A stretch of DNA of 64,000 nt from Pseudomonas sp. MAG733B (GCF_036884845.1 NZ_CP145732.1:4154001-4218000); one strand, 5' to 3'. Positions 28,250 through 38,309 are shown, numbered from the stretch's first letter. The notes: generated from the sequence alone by a model not told the origin. Numbers and translations are program-made.

Positions 28250-29602
28250 TCAGCCCTTGATGTCTTTGGAAAGCATGGCTTTCGGAATCAGCAGGATCAG
28301 CACACAGCTAACGAGCAGGCAAGCGCCCAGCACATAGGTGCCGTTGTTCATGTCGCCCGTCAGTGTCTCAGCGGTGGCCGTAATCATGGAACCGGTGAAC
28401 CCTGAAAGGTTGCCGATTGCGTTGATCATGCCAATGCCCGCCGCTGCGGCCACCCCGGACAACACCGTGCCCGGCAATGTCCAGAAAATTGGCATCAGGC
28501 TCAGCAAGCCTGAGGCGGAGACGCTGAGGAAGAAAATGGACACCGGCAGGTTATGGGCAAAGACGGCGCTGCAAATCAGCCCGATACCACCGATGAATGC
28601 AGGAATAGCCGCATGCAGTCGGCGCTCGCCGGTTTTGTTGGAGTGCCAGGCATTGAGTGTCATGGCGACGATGGCGGTGGAGTACGGGATTGCCGTCAGT
28701 AAACCGATGTGCAGGGTATTGGAGATACCCGTGGCCTTGATGATCGTCGGCATCCAGAACGCCAGCCCGTAAAAGCCAGTATTGAATGTCAGCAGAATCA
28801 GCACCAGCAACCACACTCGACCATTGAAGATCACATCCCGAAGGCTCGACGCCTTTGTGGTGTTTTCTCGATCGAGGTTGTTTTTGAGCATGTTCTTTTC
28901 TGCCGTCGTCAGCCACTTGGCGTTGTCAATTTTATCGACCAGCAAAGTCACCACGATAACGGCCATGATCAACGACGGGATGCCTTCGATTATCAGCATC
29001 CACTGCCAGCCGGCCATACCGTGGACACCCTGCATCGCCCCCATCAACCACCCTGACAAAATCCCGCCCAAGGTCAGGCTGATCGGCATGGCCATCAGGA
29101 AGCCCGCCATGACCCGGCTTTGCCGGTGCGTAGGAAACCAGTAGTTGAGGTAGAGAATCACCCCTGGGAAGAACCCGGCTTCGCATATCCCCAGCAGGAA
29201 GCGCAGCACGTAAAACATGGTTTCCGATTCGATGTGAAAGAACCTGGCCAGCGGTACGGTAAACGCTACAGCCATGGAGACAATGCTCCAGGTGATCATG
29301 ATGCGGGCAATCCACAGGCGCGCGCCAAAGCGATGGAGGAACAGGTTGCTGGGTACTTCGAAGAGGAAATAGCCCCAGAAGAAAATGCTCGCCCCCAGCG
29401 CGTAGACGGTGTTGCTGAATTGCAGGTCGTTAAGCATGTCCAGCTTGGCAAAACCGATATTGACCCGATCCAGGTACGCCGCCATGTAGCAGAACAGCAG
29501 GATCGGCAGGATACGCAGAATGACTTTGCGGTAGGTACGATCCTCGGAGGTAAGCTCCGCCGAGCCCTCTCCTTCGAGAGGACGCTGAGATACTGATTCC
29601 AT
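28250..29602 (-). CDS. MFS transporter, ACS (anion:cation symporter) family, probable sugar-acid permease
   Basis: 450 residues with 12 hydrophobic segments. The first helix region ILRILPILLFCYMAAYLDRVNIGFA, with the DRVN motif, and the later FFWGYFLFEVPSNLFLHRFGAR identify the ACS subfamily, which takes up organic anions such as hexuronates, glucarate or tartrate. GAGG lies 7 bases before the ATG. A TTACCGGTAA operator sits about 115 bases upstream, and a sugar-acid dehydratase gene carries the same operator, so this is likely the permease for that pathway's substrate. Confidence 0.88.
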   Translation of the reverse strand: MESVSQRPLEGEGSAELTSEDRTYRKVILRILPILLFCYMAAYLDRVNIGFAKLDMLNDLQFSNTVYALGASIFFWGYFLFEVPSNLFLHRFGARLWIARIMITWSIVSMAVAFTVPLARFFHIESETMFYVLRFLLGICEAGFFPGVILYLNYWFPTHRQSRVMAGFLMAMPISLTLGGILSGWLMGAMQGVHGMAGWQWMLIIEGIPSLIMAVIVVTLLVDKIDNAKWLTTAEKNMLKNNLDRENTTKASSLRDVIFNGRVWLLVLILLTFNTGFYGLAFWMPTIIKATGISNTLHIGLLTAIPYSTAIVAMTLNAWHSNKTGERRLHAAIPAFIGGIGLICSAVFAHNLPVSIFFLSVSASGLLSLMPIFWTLPGTVLSGVAAAAGIGMINAIGNLSGFTGSMITATAETLTGDMNNGTYVLGACLLVSCVLILLIPKAMLSKDIKG

Positions 29603-29717
29603 GTGTTGACCTCAAGGCATGTCGTCATGCCGATTGTTTTTGTTTTGGCTTGCGACCTTGAGTTCCTTGGGCTGACCTAAGCCAATCCGCAAGGAAAAAG
29701 GAATCTGCAAGTGACTC

Positions 29718-29731
29718 TGTTACCGGTAACA
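29718..29731. promoter_or_regulatory. LacI-family operator upstream of the permease gene
   Basis: TGTTACCGGTAACA is a perfect 14-base palindrome between the permease start (29602) and the end of the repressor gene. The same 14-mer occurs at 30986-30999. The ATGTTA-N4-TAACAT pattern is that of operators bound by E. coli GntR, a LacI-family repressor for gluconate genes. Confidence 0.8.
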
Positions 29732-29786
29732 TTTTTAATGTAGCAATTAGTTTCGGAGCAAAGCAAGCGGGCCCGGTTAAAAAAAA

Positions 29787-30824
29787 TCAGGTGCTTTCGC
29801 GCGCCAGGATTTTGAATTCGACGACATCGAACTCCCGCGGACGTGGCAGCCCAAGGCGCTGTGCAGCAGCGCTGGCCACCAGTAATTCACCGGCGCGCCG
29901 GCCGATTCGATAGGGATCAACCGAGACGGTGGTGATCGTCGGCGTGCAATAGCGTGATACTTCGAAATCACCGAACCCGGCGATCGCGATGTCCTCGGGC
30001 ACCCGTCGTCCCTGTCGATGGCATTCCATGATTGCCCCGAACGCCGACAGGTCGCTGACGCACATCACCGCGTCTGTGTCCGGCCACTTTTCCAGCAGCC
30101 GCTTCACGGACTCTCCGCCATGGCTCATGGTGATCGGCGACTCGCCATACTCCATCACCCTGGGCTCCCCTGCCCCCAACGCCGCGACAGCCTGAAGGTA
30201 GCCTTGCTGACGTTGCTGACCACGGTGGTCGAGTACCGACGCACCGCCGATGTAGCCAATCCGCCGATAACCTTGCTGATAGAGGTGTTCGTACAGTGCC
30301 GCCGCGGCGGCCGCGTTACTGAACCCGACCGATTGCTCGATCGGGTCGGCTGGAATGTCCCAGGTCTCGACAACCGGCACTTGCGCCTGGCGCAGTAGCT
30401 TACGGGTTTCGTCCAGATGCGCGCTGCCCGTCAACATCACCCCGACCGGCCGGTGGCGCAGCAGCGTACGCACCAGCAATGCCTCTTGCTCCAGGTGGTA
30501 ATCCGTGTCCCCCAACAACAGGCACAAACCGTGTTCGCTGACGGCATCATTCAGGCCACGCACGGTGTCGGCAAAGTTCGAGCTCGCCAATGACGGCACC
30601 AGCGCCACGATAAATTCCGAACGTCCGGTGGCCAGGGTTCCCGCAGAGGCATCAGGCAGATAGCCGAGCGTTTCAATGGCTTCGTGGACAAGCTTTTGCG
30701 TGCGCTCTGACACGTCGCGACCGGCCAGGACCCGGGAAACCGTCATCTTCGAAACACCGGCCAGTTTGGCGACGTCGGCCATTCGCGGCGGCGTGGTGGT
30801 CTTGCCTGAATCCTCGTAACTCAT
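29787..30824 (-). CDS. LacI family transcriptional regulator (GntR-type)
   Basis: 345 residues. The N-terminal helix-turn-helix RMADVAKLAGVSKMTVSRVLAG is followed by the hinge region and a periplasmic-binding-protein-like effector domain (IVALVPSLASSNFADTVRGL to VSVDPYRIGRRAGELL). The frame reaches 30935, but the ATG at 30824 has AGGA about 7 bases upstream and yields a normal LacI N-terminus. It is flanked on both sides by the same palindromic operator, so it very likely represses the permease and the dehydratase operon and is relieved by a sugar acid or keto-deoxy intermediate. Confidence 0.9.
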   Translation of the reverse strand: MSYEDSGKTTTPPRMADVAKLAGVSKMTVSRVLAGRDVSERTQKLVHEAIETLGYLPDASAGTLATGRSEFIVALVPSLASSNFADTVRGLNDAVSEHGLCLLLGDTDYHLEQEALLVRTLLRHRPVGVMLTGSAHLDETRKLLRQAQVPVVETWDIPADPIEQSVGFSNAAAAAALYEHLYQQGYRRIGYIGGASVLDHRGQQRQQGYLQAVAALGAGEPRVMEYGESPITMSHGGESVKRLLEKWPDTDAVMCVSDLSAFGAIMECHRQGRRVPEDIAIAGFGDFEVSRYCTPTITTVSVDPYRIGRRAGELLVASAAAQRLGLPRPREFDVVEFKILAREST

Positions 30825-30984
30825 GAACGTCCTGTTTTCCTGAAAATGACCGGCGGACATGGAAATCAACGCCACCAACACGGATGGTCGCAGATTATAC
30901 ATGGCCACTGACAGGCCCACCTCTGCTCGTTGCACGCGATTACCGTGCCCATTCGAGTATCGACATTGGGTCTTTACAAAAAAA

Positions 30985-31000
30985 ATGTTACCGGTAACAT
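30985..31000. promoter_or_regulatory. LacI-family operator in the repressor/dehydratase intergenic region
   Basis: ATGTTACCGGTAACAT is a perfect 16-base palindrome, preceded by an A-tract. It lies between the divergent repressor (start 30824) and dehydratase (start 31101) genes, so one site can control both directions. It is the second copy of the operator at 29718-29731. Confidence 0.82.
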
Positions 31001-31100
31001 CAAGTCATTCGAACGCCCAGGGATGCTTTTCAAAACCGGCTTTCTCGCCTCCTTCGACTGTTCATTTACCGCTGATACGCCCCTAACAAGAGATAAAACC

Positions 31101-32885
31101 ATGCCTGAAAACACTCCTCGGTCCCTGCGAAGTCAACAATGGTTTGACGATCCAAGTCATGCGGACATGACCGCGCTCTACGTCGAACGCTTCATGAACT
31201 ACGGCATGACGCGCGAGGAGTTGCAATCGGGCCGCCCCATCATCGGTATCGCCCAAACCGGTAGCGATCTCGCGCCGTGCAACCGCCATCACCTCGAACT
31301 CTCGCAGCGCACCAAAGCGGGCATTCGCGATGCCGGGGGCATTCCCATGGAATTCCCCGTGCACCCGATGGCCGAACAAACCCGGCGTCCCACTGCGGCA
31401 CTGGATCGCAATCTGGCTTACCTGGGCCTGGTCGAGATTCTTCATGGGTACCCGCTCGATGGTGTGGTGCTGACGACTGGCTGCGACAAGACCACTCCCG
31501 CCTGTCTCATGGCGGCGGCGACGGTTGATCTACCGGCGATCGTATTGTCGGGCGGGCCAATGCTCGATGGACACCACAAGGGCCAGTTGATTGGCTCCGG
31601 CACGGTGCTGTGGCATGCGCGCAACCTGCTGGCCAGCGGTGAGATCGATTACGAAGGCTTCATGGAGATGACCACCGCGGCCTCGCCTTCGATCGGTCAT
31701 TGCAACACCATGGGCACCGCGTTATCGATGAACGCGCTGGCCGAAGCGCTGGGCATGTCGCTGCCAGGCTGCGCGAGCATTCCGGCAGCCTATCGTGAAC
31801 GCGGCCAGATGGCTTATGCCACTGGCAAGCGCATCGTCGACATGGTCCGTCAGGATGTTCGTCCTTCGCAAATCATGACCCGCGAAGCCTTTGAGAATGC
31901 CATCGCCGTGGCGTCGGCACTGGGTGCCTCGACCAATTGCCCGCCGCACCTCATCGCTATCGCGCGGCACACCGGCATCGACCTCAGCCTGGAAGACTGG
32001 CAACGCGTCGGCGAAGACGTGCCCCTGCTGGTCAATTGCATGCCCGCCGGCAAATACCTCGGTGAAGGTTTCCACCGCGCCGGCGGCGTGCCTGCCGTGA
32101 TGCATGAACTGAAGAACGCCGGACGGCTGCATGAAGATTGCGCCACGGTCTCCGGCAAGACCATTGGCGAGATCGTCAGCAACGCGGCCGCCAGCGATAC
32201 CGATGTGATTCACGCTTACGAAGACCCGTTGATTCAGCGAGCCGGCTTCATCGTGTTAAGCGGAAATTTCTTCGACAGCGCCATCATGAAGATGTCGGTG
32301 GTGGGCGAAGCGTTCCGTAAAACCTATCTGTCCGAACACGGCGCGGAAAACAGTTTCGAGGCCAGGGCCATCGTTTTCGAAGGCCCTGAAGACTATCAGG
32401 CCCGCATCAACGACCCAGCTCTGGACATCGACGAGCGCTGCATTCTGGTCATTCGGGGCTGCGGCACTGTGGGTTATCCGGGTAGCGCCGAAGTGGTCAA
32501 CATGGCACCACCCGCAGCACTGATCAAACGTGGCATCGATTCCCTTCCCTGCCTGGGTGACGGGCGCCAAAGCGGTACATCGGCAAGTCCGTCGATTCTT
32601 AACATGTCCCCGGAAGCCGCCGTGGGTGGAGGAATAGGACTGCTGGAGACCAACGATCGTCTTCGCGTCGACCTCAATGCCCGTCGAGTCGATCTGCTGG
32701 TGGATGAAAGCGAAATGGCGCGTCGCCAGGCGGCGTTCAAACCCTCCATCCCGGCTTCGCAAACCCCGTGGCAGGAACTCTACCGACAGCAGGTCGGCCA
32801 GCTCTCCACCGGCGGTTGCCTGGAGCCCGCGACCTTGCATTTGCGGGTCATCGCACGCAGCGGCGATCCACGCCACTCCCACTGA
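31101..32885 (+). CDS. IlvD/Edd family sugar-acid dehydratase (probable D-xylonate dehydratase)
   Basis: 594 residues. It converts an aldonate to its 2-keto-3-deoxy acid using an Fe-S cluster. Cysteines expected to bind the cluster are in TTGCDKTTPACLM and SIGHCNTMGTA; GCGTVGYPGSAEV and LGDGRQSGTSASPS are IlvD/Edd blocks. The opening RSQQWFDDPSHADMTALYVE and IGIAQTGSDLAPCNRHH closely resemble Caulobacter XylD as I recall it. The frame is open to 30930, crossing the operator, so the ATG at 31101 is the real start. It is transcribed with the next gene (26-base gap). The preferred substrate (xylonate, arabonate or similar) is inferred. Confidence 0.88.
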   Translation: MPENTPRSLRSQQWFDDPSHADMTALYVERFMNYGMTREELQSGRPIIGIAQTGSDLAPCNRHHLELSQRTKAGIRDAGGIPMEFPVHPMAEQTRRPTAALDRNLAYLGLVEILHGYPLDGVVLTTGCDKTTPACLMAAATVDLPAIVLSGGPMLDGHHKGQLIGSGTVLWHARNLLASGEIDYEGFMEMTTAASPSIGHCNTMGTALSMNALAEALGMSLPGCASIPAAYRERGQMAYATGKRIVDMVRQDVRPSQIMTREAFENAIAVASALGASTNCPPHLIAIARHTGIDLSLEDWQRVGEDVPLLVNCMPAGKYLGEGFHRAGGVPAVMHELKNAGRLHEDCATVSGKTIGEIVSNAAASDTDVIHAYEDPLIQRAGFIVLSGNFFDSAIMKMSVVGEAFRKTYLSEHGAENSFEARAIVFEGPEDYQARINDPALDIDERCILVIRGCGTVGYPGSAEVVNMAPPAALIKRGIDSLPCLGDGRQSGTSASPSILNMSPEAAVGGGIGLLETNDRLRVDLNARRVDLLVDESEMARRQAAFKPSIPASQTPWQELYRQQVGQLSTGGCLEPATLHLRVIARSGDPRHSH

Positions 32886-32911
32886 TTCGCTCTTTGCAGA
32901 GGTTAACGCCC

Positions 32912-34129
32912 ATGTCCCAAACATCCGCTGTAACGTCATTGTCGGATCTCAACGCTCCCGCCCAAGACCTCGCTCAAGGCACGTGGATCAGTCGCGCCTG
33001 GATTCCTGGCGCCAGTGCAGGACCCGCCGTCGTGCTGCTCAAAGACGGGCAGGTTCATGACATCAGTGCCCGAGTGGCGACCGTTTCGGCGTTGCTTGAG
33101 CTTGATGATCCCGTTGCTTACCTGCGCAGCTTGCCGTTGAAAGAGCCGGTGATCAGTCTTGACGCTCTGCTCATCAACAGTGATGTATCCGCGCGCGACG
33201 AAACACGGCCGTGGTTGTTGGCTCCGATCGACTTGCAAGCCGTGAAAGCTGCCGGGGTTACCTTCGCCACCAGCATGCTTGAGCGAGTGGTCGAAGAGCA
33301 GGCCAAGGGCGACCCGGCCAAGGCCGATAGCATTCGCGCAACCCTGGTAGAGAGCATCGGTGCTGACCTCGGGCAAATCGTGCCGGGCTCTTCCCAAGCC
33401 GCCGCGCTCAAGGAAGTGCTGATAAGCCAAGGCATGTGGTCGCAGTACCTCGAAGTGGGGATTGGTCCGGATGCCGAGATCTTCACCAAAGCTCAGCCGC
33501 TGTCAGCGGTGGGCTACGGATCAGACATCGGCATTCACCCGAAATCCAGCTGGAACAATCCTGAGCCTGAAGTGGTACTGGCTGTTTCCAGCCGCGGCAA
33601 GGTACAGGGCGCAACGCTGGGTAATGACGTAAACCTTCGCGATTTCGAAGGGCGCAGTGCGTTGTTGCTTTCCAAAGCCAAAGACAACAATGCGTCGACC
33701 GCGCTTGGGCCATTTATCCGGCTGTTCGATGAAACCTTCGGCATCGAGGATGTACGCGCAGCAGAAGTCGCACTGCGTGTCGTCGGCGAGGATGGTTTCA
33801 TCATGGATGGCAGCAGCTCCATGAACCAGATCAGCCGCGACCCGTTGGATCTGGTCGCTCAAACGCTTAACGAGAACCATCAGTACCCGGATGGTTTTGT
33901 GCTGTTTCTCGGCACCCTGTTTGCGCCCAAGCAAGATCGCGATCTGCCCGGCGGAGGCTTTACCCATAAAAAGGGTGACATGGTAGCCATCAGCAGCGCC
34001 AAGTTCGGCACGCTGGTCAACCGGGTGACAACAAGCGATCGCGCTCCGGCCTGGCAAATGGGTTATCTCGCCCTGCTCGACAACTTGCAAGGCCGTGGGT
34101 TGGTTTCTGCCGCGATCAAGCCACGGTAG
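32912..34129 (+). CDS. FAH-family 2-keto-3-deoxy-pentonate dehydratase (XylX-like)
   Basis: 405 residues. It probably removes water from a 2-keto-3-deoxy-pentonate to give 2-oxoglutarate semialdehyde. The N-terminal domain leads into AGVTFATSMLERVVEEQAKG. The FAH core has GPDAEIFTK, WNNPEPEVVL (metal-binding glutamates), GNDVNLRDFEGRSALLL and LFLGTLFAP. Overall it resembles Caulobacter XylX. A close paralogue lies at 52312-53529. The start at 32912 has AGAGG 9 bases upstream; the longer frame from 32768 overlaps the dehydratase gene. It is the second gene of the LacI-controlled operon. Confidence 0.86.
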   Translation: MSQTSAVTSLSDLNAPAQDLAQGTWISRAWIPGASAGPAVVLLKDGQVHDISARVATVSALLELDDPVAYLRSLPLKEPVISLDALLINSDVSARDETRPWLLAPIDLQAVKAAGVTFATSMLERVVEEQAKGDPAKADSIRATLVESIGADLGQIVPGSSQAAALKEVLISQGMWSQYLEVGIGPDAEIFTKAQPLSAVGYGSDIGIHPKSSWNNPEPEVVLAVSSRGKVQGATLGNDVNLRDFEGRSALLLSKAKDNNASTALGPFIRLFDETFGIEDVRAAEVALRVVGEDGFIMDGSSSMNQISRDPLDLVAQTLNENHQYPDGFVLFLGTLFAPKQDRDLPGGGFTHKKGDMVAISSAKFGTLVNRVTTSDRAPAWQMGYLALLDNLQGRGLVSAAIKPR

Positions 34130-34152
34130 CCAAAACGACAACTTCCATGGGC

Positions 34153-34183
34153 GCAGATCAACCGTTTCCTGCGGTCGATCTGC
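34153..34183. terminator. Hairpin between convergent genes
   Basis: GCAGATCAACCG and CGGTCGATCTGC pair over 12 positions with one mismatch and a 7-base loop, followed by TTT on the plus strand. It lies 23 bases after the XylX-like gene and before the end of the convergent aldehyde dehydrogenase gene. Confidence 0.55.
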
Positions 34184-34200
34184 TTTCTAATCCCACACGG

Positions 34201-35631
34201 TCATTTCAACAGATCATTCGTGATCAATGTTTTCGGCTCCAGATACGCGCTCATCCCCCATTTGCCCATTTCGCGTCCAAGGCCTGAATGCTTGAAGCCA
34301 CCGAAGGGAGCACGCGGTTCGTGGGCCAACGTGTTGATGAGCACTCGTCCCGAATCGATCTGCCGTGCGACATCCACACAGCGTTCGGGACTTTTCCCCA
34401 GCACCAGGGCGCTCAGCCCATAGTCCGTATCGTTGGCAATGCTGATCGCATCAGCGTCATCCTCGTAGGGGATGATGGTCAGCACGGGGCCGAAGATTTC
34501 CTCCCGCGCGATGCGCATCCGGTTGTTGGCATCGGTGAAGATCGTGGGCTTGACGAACCAGCCGGCATGCAAGCCTTCCGGACGACCTTCGCCACCCGCC
34601 AGCAACCTCGCGCCTTCTTCCTGGCCGATGCGGATGTAGCGCTGCACCCGCTCCCATTGTTTCTGGCTCACCATCGGGCCGATGTCGGTGTTGGCGTTGC
34701 GCGGATCGCCCGATTGAAACTGTGAGACGCCCTCCTTCGCAATCCGCTCGAACTCTGCCAGCCGCCTGCGCGGTACAAGGATGCGAGTGCCCGCGACGCA
34801 AGCCTGGCCGCTGTTGAGGAATCCGGCTTGCAGGACCAAGGGCATGACCGCCTGGAAATCCGCATCGTCCAGCACCACAGTGGGCGACTTGCCGCCCAGT
34901 TCGAGCGTTACGCGCTTCATGGTGTCTGCACCGGCCTTGACCAGATGCTGCCCGACTGCGGACGACCCTGTGAATGAGATCTTGGCAACATCGGGATGGC
35001 GGGCGATTTCCTCGCCAACCACATCGCCCCGTCCGTTGACGACATTGAATACACCCGGCGGCAGCCCCGCTTCGTGCAATGCACTGACCACGATCTGCGT
35101 CTGCAACGCGCTCATCTCGCTGGGCTTGATGACGGCGGTGCAACCTGCCGCCAGCGCGGTGGCCAGCTTGTTGCAGATGAAGCCCGCATTGCTGTTCCAG
35201 GGCGTGATCAGACCAGTCACGCCCACGGGCGTGAGAATGACCCTGGCCATGCCGACCTGTTCCTCAAAATCGAACGCCTGTAATGCATCGATCGCTTGCG
35301 CAATCACATCCGCCGGGTAAGCCGCCATCCAGCGTCCGCGAACCGAAGGCGCGCCGTATTCCACGAGAATGGCTTCCAGCAGTTCCTCCTCCTTAGCCGC
35401 CACGGCCCGGTGCATCCGTTGCAGTGCCGCGATACGCTCCTCCCGACGGGTACGAGACCAGGCCGGGAACGCAGCCTTGGCGGCTGCGATGGCACGCTGT
35501 GCATCCAGTGCATCGCCCAGCCGAACCTGACCGATGACGGCTTCGGTGCTCGGGTTGTGGAGGTCGAACCATTCCTGACCGTGCGGGATGACAAATTCGC
35601 CGTTGATGTAGATGTGATCAATGCGCTGCAT
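34201..35631 (-). CDS. Aldehyde dehydrogenase family protein
   Basis: 476 residues. NAD(P)-dependent oxidation of an aldehyde to an acid; in this module the likely substrate is 2-oxoglutarate semialdehyde. Motifs: [10 protein letters not shown] with Asn169-type residue, [11 protein letters not shown], the general-base glutamate in [10 protein letters not shown], and the catalytic cysteine in [18 protein letters not shown] is well placed before the ATG. It is divergent from a LysR gene, which probably controls it, rather than from the LacI-controlled operon, so its link to the XylD/XylX pair is by proximity only. Confidence 0.87.
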   Translation of the reverse strand: MQRIDHIYINGEFVIPHGQEWFDLHNPSTEAVIGQVRLGDALDAQRAIAAAKAAFPAWSRTRREERIAALQRMHRAVAAKEEELLEAILVEYGAPSVRGRWMAAYPADVIAQAIDALQAFDFEEQVGMARVILTPVGVTGLITPWNSNAGFICNKLATALAAGCTAVIKPSEMSALQTQIVVSALHEAGLPPGVFNVVNGRGDVVGEEIARHPDVAKISFTGSSAVGQHLVKAGADTMKRVTLELGGKSPTVVLDDADFQAVMPLVLQAGFLNSGQACVAGTRILVPRRRLAEFERIAKEGVSQFQSGDPRNANTDIGPMVSQKQWERVQRYIRIGQEEGARLLAGGEGRPEGLHAGWFVKPTIFTDANNRMRIAREEIFGPVLTIIPYEDDADAISIANDTDYGLSALVLGKSPERCVDVARQIDSGRVLINTLAHEPRAPFGGFKHSGLGREMGKWGMSAYLEPKTLITNDLLK

Positions 35632-35755
35632 GGCGCCTCCTCGTTGAAAACGACTGGCCTGAATCGAGCCTGTATGCAGCGAAGTCTATGGGGGGCTGAT
35701 TGTTCCGATAAGCTATCCTTTTGCGCATGACGCATCCTTATTTTCAGGACAATCC

Positions 35756-36643
35756 ATGCACAGAACAGGAATGACCGAGCTGGAAGTGGTGCTGGCCGTT
35801 GCGCGCCGCAACAGTTTTCGCGGCGCGGCACAGGAATTGGGCATGTCCACTACCGCTGTGAGCAGCGCGGTGGCCGGGCTGGAAGCGCGCCTGAAGGTGC
35901 GCCTGTTCAATCGCTCCACGCGCAGCGTAGCCCTCACCGACATCGGGCAACGCTATGTGGAGCGCATCGCCCCTGCGTTGGCGCAGATCAACAGTGCCGG
36001 CGAAGAGGCCAGCGTCGGCCTCGACGAACCCAGCGGCACCCTGCGCATCAATGCACCGCATGGCGCGGCCTACTTGCTGCTGGAACCGCTGTTCAAGCAG
36101 TACGCCGAGCGCTATCCCAAGGTGCGCATCGACATCGTCAGCGAATCAAACATGGTCGACATCGTCGCCGCAGGCTTCGATGCCGGAATTCGCCTGGCAG
36201 AGTCCGTGCCGCAAGACATGATTGCCGTGAGACTGTCAGATGACATCCGGATGCTTGTGGTGGCAACGCCGGAGTATCTCGAACGCCATGGCATCCCCGA
36301 ACACCCGCGAGACCTCCTCACTCACCAGAGCATCGGCATGCGCATGGCCCACGGTGGCCTGTACCAGTGGGAACTGGAGCGAGACGGTGAGAAGTTGCAG
36401 ATGGATCTGCCGGCGCGCTTCACCTTCAACGAGATGCTGGCCATCAAACAGGCTGTACTGCTGGGCCTTGGCATCGGGTTCATTTCCGAGTGGTTCATCC
36501 AGGAAGAACTGGCCAGCGGCGCCCTGGTGCCGGTGCTGATGCCGTGGTGCCCGTCGTTTGGCGGTTTGAGGCTTTATTACTCGGGACATCGCTTCGTGCC
36601 GGCGCGATTACGCGCGCTTATTGATCTGGCGCACGCGTTGTGA
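35756..36643 (+). CDS. LysR family transcriptional regulator
   Basis: 295 residues. The N-terminal winged helix ([38 protein letters not shown]) and effector domain ([21 protein letters not shown]) are those of the LysR group that includes CrgA/DhcR-like proteins. AGGAC lies 6 bases before the ATG. It is divergent from the aldehyde dehydrogenase gene with a 124-base intergenic region, the usual arrangement for LysR control of the neighbour. Confidence 0.88.
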   Translation: MHRTGMTELEVVLAVARRNSFRGAAQELGMSTTAVSSAVAGLEARLKVRLFNRSTRSVALTDIGQRYVERIAPALAQINSAGEEASVGLDEPSGTLRINAPHGAAYLLLEPLFKQYAERYPKVRIDIVSESNMVDIVAAGFDAGIRLAESVPQDMIAVRLSDDIRMLVVATPEYLERHGIPEHPRDLLTHQSIGMRMAHGGLYQWELERDGEKLQMDLPARFTFNEMLAIKQAVLLGLGIGFISEWFIQEELASGALVPVLMPWCPSFGGLRLYYSGHRFVPARLRALIDLAHAL

Positions 36644-36686
36644 CGGCCGCGATCATGGCGCTACCGAACCGACAGATCGCAGAACA

Positions 36687-37343
36687 CTACTTCGCCACAT
36701 ACTTCGTGCCCCGCGAATCCCCAAGCTTTGCCTGCAACATCCCCCACTCGCGCTGAATGATGGAGTAAGGAATGAAGATGCTGATCCTCTCAGCCTTATT
36801 TATGCCGGAGTGGTTGCTCACATCGTTCAGCGTGGTTGAGTGGAAACCGATATTGATGCCGACGACACTGCCGTCACTGGTAATGACCGGCCCGCCCGAC
36901 ATGCCCTTGATCAGCGGGGCATCATGGATGGCATAGAGCTCACCGCTGTGTTCATCGGCGTTGACGAACGGCGTTTGATAAACCTTGCCTTTCCCGGTCG
37001 TGGTCACCAAGTAAGGACTAACCCCCACGGCCGTTATGCTTTCGCCCGCACGCGGTGCGCGCCAGGAGGGGTAGCGGCCGTTGGCCTTGTGCTGGATGAA
37101 GACCAGGTCGCAGCCTGTGCTGCAACTGTATTTGACGTTGGGAATGAACGGCATATGGCGAATGGTGACGGCGTAGTCATCGTTCCATTGCACGGCAGAG
37201 GCCATGTATACATAAGGCAGAGGAAAGCCTGAATAGACCAGGAAGTATGAATCATTAACAGGTCCCGATAAGTCGGGCTTAACGAAGCCATTGCATCCTG
37301 CAGTTAAAGCTCCTATTAGAAAGCAGGCCATGATCTTGATCAT
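36687..37343 (-). CDS. Trypsin-like serine protease, predicted lipoprotein
   Basis: 218 residues. The N-terminus has a lipoprotein signal peptide with lipobox LTAGC (lipidated Cys17). A small chymotrypsin-fold domain follows. The likely triad is His63 (TIRHMPF), Asp79 (CDLVFI) and Ser149 (GMSGGPVI). A further Cys pair (Cys74, Cys78) may form a disulphide. It is short compared with DegP-type proteases and has no PDZ domain. It probably acts in the periplasm or on the outer membrane. The substrate is unknown and no partner is evident; the gene stands alone. Confidence 0.75.
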   Translation of the reverse strand: MIKIMACFLIGALTAGCNGFVKPDLSGPVNDSYFLVYSGFPLPYVYMASAVQWNDDYAVTIRHMPFIPNVKYSCSTGCDLVFIQHKANGRYPSWRAPRAGESITAVGVSPYLVTTTGKGKVYQTPFVNADEHSGELYAIHDAPLIKGMSGGPVITSDGSVVGINIGFHSTTLNDVSNHSGINKAERISIFIPYSIIQREWGMLQAKLGDSRGTKYVAK

Positions 37344-37658
37344 GATGGATCACCGACTTAATAGAGAGAGTACGACTGTTTTTTGTTGCCATTATTTTGT
37401 CTTTTACCGGGTTGCAGTACTCCTCGCCGCTTGCCCTAGTTCGACCTTATTTACTTATGGTTGAGTTTGCCATCACCCGTATGAACAAATCGCACTAAAT
37501 CCAATCGCTTTTTGATCAACTTCACAGATTCAAATATCCGGCGCCTACGCCCGAGAAAACATCATTCCCACCTCCACATTCATTGCAACCAATCGTCATG
37601 CGCGCCGGTCGACATCGGATAGCCAGGTAATAAGTGCAGGCAGCATGGAGATCGTCAA
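37344..37658. other. Intergenic region without a supported gene
   Basis: This 315-base, relatively A+T-rich stretch separates the divergent protease and GT2 genes and should contain both promoters. I found no convincing ORF, repeat, terminator or RNA gene in it. Confidence 0.6.
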
Positions 37659-38309
37659 ATGATCGGAGTCATTGTCCCGGTGCACAATGAAGAGCGGCTG
37701 TTGAACAGATGCATCGAGTCACTGCTGGAGGCGGCTTTTCACCAGGACCTGGGCAATGAAGAGGTAAAAATCCTGATCGTTCTCGACGACTGCACGGACA
37801 CTTCGTTGCACATCGCCCAATCCTACGGCGTGATGACGTTGACCTGCACGCATCGTAACGTCGGAAAAGCCCGGGCGCACGGAGCCGAGCACCTGTTGGG
37901 AGCGGACGCTCGCTGGCTGGCGTTCACCGATGCCGACACCGTCGTACCGGATGCGTGGCTGGCCGACCAAATCAGGTTCAACGTGGATGCTGTTTGCGGT
38001 CTGGTTGAAGTCAGCGACTGGTCTGAACATCCACAGAGAGTGCGTGAGCGCTACCACGCCAGTTACCACACCGTTGACGGACACCGGCATATCCATGGCG
38101 CAAATCTTGGCGTCTCCTCAGCGGCTTATCGCAAGGCTGGAGGCTTTCAGTCCCTGCCTGCTCACGAAGACGTGCAACTGGTGGCCGATCTGGAGCGTAG
38201 CGGCGCAAGCATCATGTGGACAGCGAGCAATCGGGTGACGACCAGCGCGCGCAAGAACTGCCGCTGCCGGGAAGGGTTTGGCGATTACCTGAAGTCGTTG
38301 GCGCTGTAA
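37659..38309 (+). CDS. Short glycosyltransferase family 2 protein
   Basis: 216 residues. A compact GT-A domain: VIVPVHNEERLLNRCIESLLEA, the LDDCTD strand, the metal-binding DADT at about 90-93, and HEDVQLVADLERSG near the acceptor side. No membrane helices, so it is a soluble or peripheral transferase. GGAG lies 8 bases before the ATG. Its stop abuts the stop of the convergent methyltransferase gene with no bases between. The group GT2, methyltransferase, deacetylase and acyl-CoA dehydrogenase seems to work together on one glycoconjugate; the product is unknown. Confidence 0.85.
   Translation: MIGVIVPVHNEERLLNRCIESLLEAAFHQDLGNEEVKILIVLDDCTDTSLHIAQSYGVMTLTCTHRNVGKARAHGAEHLLGADARWLAFTDADTVVPDAWLADQIRFNVDAVCGLVEVSDWSEHPQRVRERYHASYHTVDGHRHIHGANLGVSSAAYRKAGGFQSLPAHEDVQLVADLERSGASIMWTASNRVTTSARKNCRCREGFGDYLKSLAL

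Noticed and set aside
28250..36643. Complete Weimberg xylose pathway
   Set aside because: Dehydratase, FAH dehydratase and aldehyde dehydrogenase are present, but no xylose dehydrogenase or lactonase is seen, so only use of the sugar acid is supported.
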